A stretch of 64,000 nt of DNA from Chitinophaga sp. 180180018-3 (GTDB lineage: Bacteria > Bacteroidota > Bacteroidia > Chitinophagales > Chitinophagaceae), in assembly GCF_037893185.1 (NCBI RefSeq), contig NZ_CP140772.1, forward strand, positions 1,674,001-1,738,000. Direction: 5' to 3'. Within the stretch, counting starts at the first letter, position 1. Every line of letters starts with the position of its first letter. The position numbers and the translations under genes were made by a program. Shown piece by piece: positions 34,295 to 42,157 of the stretch. Under the pieces are notes generated by a model. That model was not told the origin of the DNA, ran no database searches, and was given only the letters and a program-made list of their open reading frames with translations.

Positions 34295-34504
34295 ATTCTC
34301 ATTTTCAAAACGAACATTGCTACCACTACCGATCGCTCGAAAATAGCGCCGGTATTGGACCGGCAGCAGCATGTAGTTAGCTGGACGGTAGATATGGAAG
34401 ATGTGGATTGCGTGCTCCGGGTAGTAGCCAACGAACCGGTACTGGAAGAAATCACCGCATTGATCAGTGCTAACGGCTACGCCTGCACTGAGCTCGACGA
34501 CTAA
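34295..34504 (+). CDS. Small HMA-fold-like protein with no ATG start (possibly broken)
   Basis: The frame is open from 34289 to TAA at 34502-34504. Reading ATT at 34295 as the first codon gives 69 residues beginning LIFKTNIATTTDRSKIAPVL after the initiator, then VVSWTVDMEDVDCVLRVV and a C-terminal EEITALISANGYACTELDD. This beta-alpha-beta-beta-alpha-beta pattern resembles small heavy-metal-associated (HMA) proteins of Bacteroidota, but the CxxC metal site is absent. Homologues begin with ATG at this point as far as I recall, so ATT may be a mutated or a very rare start codon. It lies between TetR and the MFS pump, 18 bp before the latter. Confidence 0.5.
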   Translation: MLIFKTNIATTTDRSKIAPVLDRQQHVVSWTVDMEDVDCVLRVVANEPVLEEITALISANGYACTELDD

Positions 34505-34522
34505 GTTTTAAATACACCCAAT

Positions 34523-35794
34523 ATGAAATCAACACCTGCATTTTCTTCTTATCAGAAAATCATTATTGCATTGTTGGCAGTTACCCAGTTTACGGTAGTA
34601 TTGGATTTTATGGTGATGTCGCCATTGGGCGATATGCTAATGAAATCAATGAACATAAAACCCGGACAATTTGGAATCGTTGTATCTGCCTATGCCTTCA
34701 GCGCCGGGGTTTCCGGGCTGCTGACAGCCGGTTTTGCCGATCGTTTTGATCGTAAAAAATTGCTGCTGTTTTTTTATGCCGGCTTTATAACAGGCACCTA
34801 CTGTTGTGGATTGGCTAACTCTTACTACGCCATGGTAGCGGCTCGTGTGGTTACGGGCCTGTTTGGCGGAGTAATCGGATCGATCTCCCTGGCGATCGTT
34901 GCCGACCTTTTTGACATCTCACAACGGGGCCGTGTAATGGGCTTTGTACAGATGGGCTTTGGCGCGAGCCAGGTGTTGGGGATACCTGTTGGTTTATATC
35001 TTGCTAACTTCTGGGGATGGGAAGCACCTTTCTTCCTCATTGCAGGTGCGGGTACTATTACGATGCTGCTGATAGCATTGAAAATGCAGCCAATCGTAGC
35101 GCATCTCGCTTTGCAGCGCGATCGTAACGCCTTTGCGCATCTCTGGCATACCCTGAAGAACTCCGAATATCGCATCGGCTTCATTACAACAGGCCTGATG
35201 TCCGTGGGCGGTTTTATGATGATGCCCTTCGGTACCGCCTTCGCTGTAAATAATCTGCTCGTACCACAGGATAAATTATTCCTGCTGTTTATGGTAAGCG
35301 GTCTGGCTTCATTGACGATGATGCCGTTGATTGGTAAGCTGAGCGACAGAATAGATAAATTCCGCCTGTTCGTCATTGCCACCTGTGCCATGATGTGTGT
35401 GATCCCCGTATATACGCACCTGACACCGCAGCCGCTCTGGATCGTGATGGTGTTTAACGTATTGATGATGACGGCACTGGTGGGCCGCATGGTACCTCTG
35501 ACTGCCCTCACAACTGGTATCCCCGACATGGGCGACAGAGGCGCTTTTATGAGCGTGAATTCATCCCTGCAACAGATATCCGGTGGGGTGGCTGCCGTGA
35601 TCGGTGGAATGATTATTACCCAGCAGAATAAATTCAGCCCACTGGAACACTATGATACCCTGGGTTGGGTAGTGGTAGCGATATCCGCACCGTGCTTATA
35701 CCTAGTATACCTGGTGAGTATGTTGGTGAAGAATAAGATGGCCAGGGGAGGAGCGGCTGTTGCCAAGACAACTGCCGCTGCACTTGAACATTAA
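34523..35794 (+). CDS. MFS transporter (DHA1-type efflux pump)
   Basis: A 423-residue protein with twelve predicted helices. FADRFDRKKLLLFFY after helix 2 is the MFS motif A (GxxxDRxGRR-like), and VARVVTGLFGGVIGSISLAI in helices 4-5 resembles the DHA1 drug/sugar efflux group. It follows TetR, the shared operator and the small HMA-like ORF, a standard inducible efflux arrangement. Substrate unknown. Hairpin D overlaps its stop codon. Confidence 0.93.
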   Translation: MKSTPAFSSYQKIIIALLAVTQFTVVLDFMVMSPLGDMLMKSMNIKPGQFGIVVSAYAFSAGVSGLLTAGFADRFDRKKLLLFFYAGFITGTYCCGLANSYYAMVAARVVTGLFGGVIGSISLAIVADLFDISQRGRVMGFVQMGFGASQVLGIPVGLYLANFWGWEAPFFLIAGAGTITMLLIALKMQPIVAHLALQRDRNAFAHLWHTLKNSEYRIGFITTGLMSVGGFMMMPFGTAFAVNNLLVPQDKLFLLFMVSGLASLTMMPLIGKLSDRIDKFRLFVIATCAMMCVIPVYTHLTPQPLWIVMVFNVLMMTALVGRMVPLTALTTGIPDMGDRGAFMSVNSSLQQISGGVAAVIGGMIITQQNKFSPLEHYDTLGWVVVAISAPCLYLVYLVSMLVKNKMARGGAAVAKTTAAALEH

Positions 35795-35906
35795 GAATAA
35801 AGCATATGGAATGAAGAATGATGAGCGAAGATTAAAGCAGATGACAATACACTTATCCGCTTTAATCTTCGCTCATCATTCTTCATTCCATATTTTCTAT
35901 TCTTAA
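35791..35906 (+). repeat. Intergenic long hairpin D (52-bp imperfect stem)
   Basis: Left arm 35791-35842 and right arm 35855-35906 pair over 52 positions with four mismatches (one G-U, two A-C, one C-U in plus RNA). The 35 positions 35805-35839 are perfect. The loop is 12 bases. It carries the shared core AAGAATGATGAGCGAAG, overlaps the MFS stop and is followed by a T run (35910-35918), so it can terminate transcription. Confidence 0.9.
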
Positions 35907-35955
35907 TTATTTTTTTTCTATTTTGGCGCCCTCAAAAGATAACCTGATATTCTAT

Positions 35956-37828
35956 ATGCGTCAACTTATCCTGCCTGTACTGTTAGGAGTTTCCGCTTGT
36001 GTGATGGCCCAGGATTCCACGATGTTTGTACGTAAACTGAAAGGAATAAATGTTACTTCAAAAAAGAGAACAATTGAAATTAAGGGAGATAAAATCATTT
36101 ATAATGTAAGCACCAGTGTAAATGCCATGGGCAGTAATGCCCTGGAATTATTAAAGCAATCGCCCGGCGTGATGGTAGGACCATCTAACAGTATATCCCT
36201 GAATGGCAAGGCAGGGGTAACTGTTTATATCGACGGTAAGCCGTCGTATATGCAGGGCGATGCACTGGCTGCGTTACTGAAGTCGCTGCAGTCTGCCAAT
36301 ATCCAGAGCATAGAACTGATGCCCAACCCTTCCGGAAAGTATGATGCCGCCGGTACTGGCGGTATTATCAACATCCGCCTGAAGAAGCTGACTACTGCTG
36401 GTTACAACGGGGATGTTTCCGCCGGCCTCCATTTTGGGGAAACGCCTAAAACAGAAGCGGCGTTGAACATGAATTACCGGACCGGAAAATTCAATCTTTA
36501 CGGAAACTACAATCATTATTTCGGTCACCGGAATATGCGCTACGATTTTTATCGGGTGCAGTCCGGCCAGATCATCGACAACCGCACCGCCGACACTGAT
36601 ATGCGCAATCCTGTGAATTTCAAGGCCGGGGTGGATTATAATGTCAACAGCAGGCATACACTTGGGGCGATGATGAATGCCAACCTTTACTTCGGCCCGG
36701 GCCTCACCAACACGCTGACCTATCTGTCCGACAGTACTACGCAAAAACTGCTGTCAGTGCTTCGCGCCCGGAACGACTATTATTCCCAGCGTCAGAACTG
36801 GAAGAACTATAATTTCAACTACCAGTATAAGGATACTACCGGCAGGGTATTATGCGGCCTACCTGCTGGCTGATCAGCAATGGGGCAATTGGAAATTGCA
36901 GGCAGGTGTGAGAACGGAAAGAACAGTGGCAGATGGCGCTTTGAATGCTAAAAGCAAAGTATCCGGGCAGGATACAGTGCAACAGGTCAGTAACCGCTAT
37001 CTCGATTTCTTTCCATCCCTGCATCTCACCTGGAAAACCAATGATCATCATAGTTTTTCTTTGTCGTACAACCAGAAGATCGACCGCCCCACTTACGCAG
37101 ATCTGAATCCGTTTGAGTACCAGATGGATGAGTTATCGTCCTGGAAAGGAAATTCTTTCCTGCGGCCTCAGTATGCGAACAGCGTTACACTGGGCTATAA
37201 TGCCACCGGTGTGCTGGCGGCTACGGTATCGTATACACGCATACAGGATATGTTCGTTTCCGTAACAGATAGTATCGATGGAAATAAGATGATCATCATG
37301 CCGCAGAATGTGGGCACACAGCAGCTGTTTTCCCTGCATATATCTTCGGCGGTGGAAGTAATGCCGTGGTGGAATATTACGGCCAGCGCCGGTTTTTTCC
37401 ACAAGCAGAACCATATCAGCTACGATGTGGCCCGGGCTGTAACATTGCATGTGAATACGATGATGCTGAACCTGCAACAGGTATTTGAACTGGATCGAAA
37501 AACACAATTGGAAGTAAGCGGGTATTACAATTCCCCGGATCTGACCGGAGGGTTCCAGCGTACGAAGTTTGTATGGCAGGTGAATACCGGTGTACAGCGT
37601 AAGGTATTGAGAGACAAAGGTGTTGTAAAACTGGGCATCAGCGATCTGTTCCAGACCTACTGCTGGGCCGGCATAAGGGATTATGATGGCATGTACTATC
37701 GGAACCAGGGCGCGGAAGACTCGAGGCAGCTGAAGCTGGGCTTTAATTACCGCTTTGGCAACGTGAAAATCGCCAGGGAAAGGGACAGAAGTTCGGGATT
37801 GGATAGTGAATCGAGAAGGGTGAAGTAA
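35956..37828 (+). pseudogene. Outer-membrane beta-barrel (TonB-receptor-like) gene with internal deletion and frameshift
   Basis: The first part starts at ATG 35956 (MRQLILPVLLGVSACVMAQ, signal peptide) and has a plug-like region LLKQSPGVMVGPSNSISLNG, VTVYIDGKPSYMQGD and ELMPNPSGKYDAAGTGGI. It runs to a TGA at 36871-36873. The second part, in another frame, opens near 36846 with YYAAYLLADQQWGNWKLQAG and continues through FPSLHLTWKTN and KIDRPTYADLNPFEYQMDEL to 37828. This is the order of the outer-membrane beta-barrel family PF14905, but roughly 130-150 residues that normally lie between the two parts are missing by my recollection, and the frame changes at about 36845. A deletion is the simplest explanation. 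Confidence 0.8.
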
Positions 37829-37846
37829 TTTTCTTAGATTTGGAAT

Positions 37847-38827
37847 ATGAAGCAGATATCCATACTCGTTCCTAAGGGCGCAGCAGCGCTCAGTTGTATT
37901 GAAGGATCCTTTGTGATGTTCACGAAGGTTAACGACTTCCTGGAGAGCGTAGGAAAGCAGGCTATGTTTGATGTGAAGCTGATCGGGCTGAATAAGGACT
38001 CCCAGGTTTATGACAAGTTGTTCAAAGTAACACCCGATCTGACTATTACGGATGATCACCGGGCCGATCTGATCATTATTCCGGCTGTTAATGGGGAGAG
38101 GCAGGAAGTAATAGACCTGAACAAGGACTTTTATCCCTGGATCGTGCAGCAGCATGAAAAAGGAGCCGAGGTGGCGAGTTTATGTGTAGGCGCTTTTCTG
38201 CTGGCTGCCACCGGCTTGCTGACAGGTAAGCGTTGTTCTACTCACTGGCTGGCTGCCGATGATTTTAAAAGTATGTTCCCGGAAGTGGAGCTGGTATCCG
38301 AAAAGATCATTACAGATGAAAAGGGCGTTTATTCCAGTGGTGGCGCCAATTCTTTCCTGAACCTGTTGTTGTATCTGATAGAAAAGTACACCGACCGGGA
38401 TATGGCTATCCTGACATCGAAGTATTTCGAAATAGAGATAGACCGGACCAATCAGGCTACATTCACCATATTCAAGGGGCAGCGGGAGCACCAGGACGAA
38501 TCTGTAAGGCTTGCACAGGAATTTATTGAGCAGAATTTTTCAGAGAAGATAACCGTCGATCAGTTGTCTTCTATGTTTGCGGTAGGCCGCAGGAGTCTGG
38601 AACGAAGATTTAAAAAAGCAACCAATAATACCGTTGCAGAATATATTCAACGTGTAAAAGTAGAAGTAGCCAAAAAAGGTTTTGAAAGCAGCCGTAAAAA
38701 TATCAATGAGATCATGTGGGAGGTTGGGTATTCAGATACCAAGGCTTTCAGGACTATTTTCAAGAAAACAACCGGCTTATCGCCACTCGAGTATAGAAAT
38801 AAATACAACAAACCTGCTGTAAAATAA
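37847..38827 (+). CDS. GlxA family transcriptional regulator (DJ-1/PfpI domain plus AraC HTH)
   Basis: A 326-residue protein. Residues about 1-190 form a DJ-1/PfpI-like domain with the nucleophile-elbow region VASLCVGAFLLAATGLLTGK. Residues about 225-322 form an AraC helix-turn-helix pair (ITVDQLSSMFAVGRRSLERR and INEIMWEVGYSDTKAFRTIF). Such regulators respond to small metabolites, often amino-acid or amine derived. A -7-like box TAGATTTG lies at 37835-37842, very close to the ATG. The target is unknown; the SDR and oxidoreductase genes of the window are possible. Confidence 0.93.
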   Translation: MKQISILVPKGAAALSCIEGSFVMFTKVNDFLESVGKQAMFDVKLIGLNKDSQVYDKLFKVTPDLTITDDHRADLIIIPAVNGERQEVIDLNKDFYPWIVQQHEKGAEVASLCVGAFLLAATGLLTGKRCSTHWLAADDFKSMFPEVELVSEKIITDEKGVYSSGGANSFLNLLLYLIEKYTDRDMAILTSKYFEIEIDRTNQATFTIFKGQREHQDESVRLAQEFIEQNFSEKITVDQLSSMFAVGRRSLERRFKKATNNTVAEYIQRVKVEVAKKGFESSRKNINEIMWEVGYSDTKAFRTIFKKTTGLSPLEYRNKYNKPAVK

Positions 38828-38830
38828 CGG

Positions 38831-39259
38831 TTATCGCTCCGCGGCTACCTGTGATGAGAAAAGTTTTTGCCATCTTTCTTCCAGTACACCTCTTAACATG
38901 GTACACAATTCCTGGAATGTATTGGGCTTGGTCAGAAACAGCTTCGCGCCCAACCGCATAGCATCTTCTATGTCTTCCTTCATATCGGAAGTACTGAGAA
39001 TGATGATATTGGTGAGTTGGTGATGCAGCAGTTTCTTTAACTCCACGAGACATTCCCTTCCGTTCATGAGGGGCATGTTAAAATCCAGAAAGATAAAATC
39101 GGGCCTTACTGCTTTATTATCGTGCAACATAGCAAGTGCCTGTATTCCGCTATCGCATGCATGGGTTTCGATCACCGGGGAAATGTTGCTGATGGCTTCC
39201 TGGAAAAAGTTCCTGTCATCCGCATCATCGTCAATGATCATTACTTGTGGTGTCGCCAT
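38831..39259 (-). CDS. Single-domain response regulator (receiver only)
   Basis: A 142-residue CheY-like protein. The acidic pocket is DDDADD (about residues 10-15), the phosphoacceptor is in FIFLDFNMPLMNG (about D58), and the conserved lysine is in LFLTKP (about 111). There is no output domain, so it acts by protein contact or phosphotransfer; the Bacteroidota form is often encoded near hybrid kinases, and one lies 0.75 kb away. It converges on glxA with 3 bp between stops. Confidence 0.92.
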   Translation of the reverse strand: MATPQVMIIDDDADDRNFFQEAISNISPVIETHACDSGIQALAMLHDNKAVRPDFIFLDFNMPLMNGRECLVELKKLLHHQLTNIIILSTSDMKEDIEDAMRLGAKLFLTKPNTFQELCTMLRGVLEERWQKLFSSQVAAER

Positions 39260-39500
39260 GGTTAAAATTTAATGATTAAGGATTTTCAAGCTATCGGTCT
39301 GTTATTGTGGCGGGTGGATGAAGGTAACTAAAAGTACATTGGTATTCGAATTAAATATTTTATAATACATATTGCTGAATCCGTTTGGCTGTTCCGGGGT
39401 TATTGCGCATCATTCAGGGAGTGGAATGTTATCACGCTTATTCACATCTTCCGTAATCCTTTTACAAAATCAGTAACTTGCGTGCTGCTAATTATTCCGC

Positions 39501-39923
39501 ATGAAAATATACCAGCAACCGGTTGCACTGGCGCCCAGGAGAAGAGGTTTTCACCTGATCACTACAGAAGTATTGCAGGCATTTCCGCAGATAGCGGAGA
39601 TCCGGACAGGAATGCTGCAGGTGTTTATACAGCATACATCGGCGTCGCTGACGATCAATGAGAATGCGGATCCTACGGTGAGAGCGGATTTCGAGACTTA
39701 TTTCAGCAAAGCAGTGCCGGAAAACGATCCGGATTATGAGCATAACGATGAAGGCCCGGATGATATGCCGGCGCATCTGAAAGCGGCGTTGCTGGGTAGT
39801 TCTGTTACGATACCGGTACGTAATGGCCGTCTGGCCCTGGGTACCTGGCAGGGCATCTACCTCTGCGAACATCGCAATTACGGGGAAAGCCGCCAGCTTA
39901 TGCTGACGGTTTGGGGAGAATAG
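39501..39923 (+). CDS. YjbQ/UPF0047 family protein (secondary thiamine-phosphate synthase type)
   Basis: A 140-residue protein. IQHTSASLTINENADPTVRAD and DDMPAHLKAALLGSSVTIPV plus GTWQGIYLCEHR are the conserved UPF0047 blocks with metal-binding histidines. The E. coli relative YjbQ can replace thiamine phosphate synthase weakly, but the true role is unsettled. It lies alone between the response regulator and the hybrid kinase, on the opposite strand to both. The 241-bp gap before it has no recognisable gene. Confidence 0.93.
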   Translation: MKIYQQPVALAPRRRGFHLITTEVLQAFPQIAEIRTGMLQVFIQHTSASLTINENADPTVRADFETYFSKAVPENDPDYEHNDEGPDDMPAHLKAALLGSSVTIPVRNGRLALGTWQGIYLCEHRNYGESRQLMLTVWGE

Positions 39924-40001
39924 ATCCGGTAGAAGAAACCTGATGGTATGAGTCGCCGATAGGTGCGGAATCCATCCGCTACGCGGTACAATAAAGTGCA
40001 C

Positions 40002-41717
40002 TCATGCAGTTACCACCAGGTCCTTCAGCACATTGTACAGCTGTTCAATGTTTACCGGTTTACTTATGAATCCATCAGCACCCGAGGCAATCACTTCTTC
40101 TTTTACTTCACTATAGGAATTCCCGGATACCAGGATAAATGGTATTTGCCGTAGTTGCCTGTCGGCCTGAAATAGAGCCAGCATTTCTATGCCACTGGTA
40201 TGCGGCATAATCATATCCATCAACACCGCATCCGGCTTGAGTAATCGTGCTTTCGACAACCCCTGTGGGCCGGAGTCGGCCACTATGGCCTCTATTCCCA
40301 TTCTTTTCAACACCAGGGTAAAGGCCAGCTGGTTGAGCGGGTCATCGTCTACCACCAGTACTTTTAATCCCTGCAGCAGAGAATAATCCATCGTACGCAG
40401 GGTAGCTGGTGGCGGCGGAATGGCTTCTATGGGGAGTCTCAGGGTGAAGATACTTCCGCCTCCGGGGTTGTCGCCCACGGTAAGGTCGCCGTTGAGCATC
40501 CTGGCGATATGGCGCGCAATGGGCAGGCCCAGGCCGCTGGATTCCGACTGCTGGCCGGAATCGGTCACATAAGGATCGAAGATGTGCTCTTTTTGGTGAT
40601 CGGGCACGCCGCGGCCCTGGTCTGCCACTGTAATACAGAGTTGCTGGTGGCAGACGGCGGCATTTACGCTGATGACAGAACGGAAAGTAGTAAACTTGAT
40701 CGCATTGCTTAGCAGGTTGACGATGATCGTACGAAGTTTAGATTTATCGGCCAGTATATATTCCGGCAATTCATTGCTGATATCTATATGTATGTGTACC
40801 GACCGTCTTTTTGCGAGATATTCATACGTATCGCAAAGATGTTGCAGCCAGTTACAGAAATGAAAGGGCGATTTACAGATCTCTTCTTTCCCGGCTTCAA
40901 TTTTAGACCAGCCGAGGGCATTATTCATTACCAGCTGCATATCCTGGCAGGCAAAATGGACCGCTTCCAGGTGAGCGATTCCCACCTGGACGGTCCTCTT
41001 CCCCTGATCGGCCGTTTCGATATAGTTCTGGAGTATGCTGTTTACTACATTTAACGGCGACCTGATCTCATGTGTGGTTTCGCGGACATAGATCCGCATC
41101 GCCTGATTGGTTTTGTCGAGCTGCTGTACCAGCTGTTTCAACTGTAAATTCTGGTACCAGCATTCCCGGGCGAAATAATACAGGGCAATGGCGTTGAGGA
41201 AAGTGGCCGCAATCACCACCATCCATTTTATAGTTGATTCGGCTTCCTCATTAAATTCAAGCGGGGCAATAACCGGGTGCCGGTAATTCAGCTCTGCCAG
41301 CAATAACATACCGGCACTTACGGCTAATGCCATCACTTGTGCCCTGGGGCGATGGAAAACCAGAAACGCACAAAATGCAAGAAAAGGAGTGAACAGCAGG
41401 ATCTGCGAAGCCGGACCCAGCAACGCACAGAAAAACCAGACGGCGATACTATGTAAAAGGAACATCAACTGCTTGCCCAATTCAGGACTGATGTATCTTG
41501 TAACCGGTAGAATGCCCAGAAACAGTATACTTTCCAGCATTGCCGGATAGAAAATGATCCTGTAACCCGTTCGGGAATACAGGAGGCAGCCAAATGTAAA
41601 TGCAAGTAAACTGGCTCCCGCTGCCAGCAAATTGACGATCCTGACAATCCCTTCTTTTACTTCTTCTGCTCCGGCATTGTTATCATGTATCCTGGCGGGT
41701 AAATAATATGTCTTCAT
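40002..41717 (-). CDS. Hybrid sensor histidine kinase / response regulator
   Basis: A 571-residue protein. Six hydrophobic segments (about residues 28-190) are followed by HisKA with RETTHEIRSPLNVVN (H about 216), HATPase with N box NLLSNAIKFT, G1 ADQGRGVPD and G2 SGLGLPIARHIA, and a C-terminal receiver domain with VLMDMIMPHTSG (D about 500) and FISKPVN. It would autophosphorylate and pass phosphate to its own receiver. No DNA-binding regulator adjoins it; the receiver-only protein at 38831 is a candidate partner. Confidence 0.93.
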   Translation of the reverse strand: MKTYYLPARIHDNNAGAEEVKEGIVRIVNLLAAGASLLAFTFGCLLYSRTGYRIIFYPAMLESILFLGILPVTRYISPELGKQLMFLLHSIAVWFFCALLGPASQILLFTPFLAFCAFLVFHRPRAQVMALAVSAGMLLLAELNYRHPVIAPLEFNEEAESTIKWMVVIAATFLNAIALYYFARECWYQNLQLKQLVQQLDKTNQAMRIYVRETTHEIRSPLNVVNSILQNYIETADQGKRTVQVGIAHLEAVHFACQDMQLVMNNALGWSKIEAGKEEICKSPFHFCNWLQHLCDTYEYLAKRRSVHIHIDISNELPEYILADKSKLRTIIVNLLSNAIKFTTFRSVISVNAAVCHQQLCITVADQGRGVPDHQKEHIFDPYVTDSGQQSESSGLGLPIARHIARMLNGDLTVGDNPGGGSIFTLRLPIEAIPPPPATLRTMDYSLLQGLKVLVVDDDPLNQLAFTLVLKRMGIEAIVADSGPQGLSKARLLKPDAVLMDMIMPHTSGIEMLALFQADRQLRQIPFILVSGNSYSEVKEEVIASGADGFISKPVNIEQLYNVLKDLVVTA

Positions 41718-42157
41718 AAACTCCAGGTTTTCACGTTAAGGGGTTCTTTTTCCTTACCATGGCCGTCAAGGTAGAGGAATGTGTATTATCAAGTGTAAAT
41801 TCTTTGTTAACAACATTATTGTTTCCAGACTGGTTCAGTTCCGGCGCTTTAAGATCTTAACAATTAACGCACATATCGGAACGAGTTATGAACAATTTTC
41901 CGGATAGAGATAACAGCAGAAAAATTGCGAATGCAGCAATAAGTGTTGCGAAGATTTAGGAGATGTTGAAAGTGGCCACTGTAGCTTGTTTTGTCGCATA
42001 CGGACGAATGGTGTTGTACCATATAACCGGCGAATTCTGAAGAGATTCTGTAGTAGATTTTAATAAACCATTAATGAATGGTTATGAAATAATTAAATGG
42101 TGATGTGATAGAAAAAATTTGAAGTGATCGCCTATAATTTCGCATGAAATTCAAATT
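41718..42157. other. 440-bp A+T-rich intergenic region
   Basis: This gap separates the hybrid kinase from the divergent TonB-dependent receptor. I find no supported gene. It holds a perfect 7-4-7 inverted repeat, AACCATT/AATGGTT (42066-42083), about 75 bases before the receptor ATG, which could be an operator. A 23-codon open frame at 41888-41959 has no recognisable character. Confidence 0.5.

Noticed and set aside
37133..38155. 340-codon minus-strand frame across the barrel pseudogene and glxA
   Set aside because: Overlaps two plus-strand genes with clear motifs and shows no protein character of its own.
41888..41959. 23-codon ORF in the 440-bp intergenic region
   Set aside because: No ribosome-binding region, no hydrophobic or toxin-like character, and length expected by chance.
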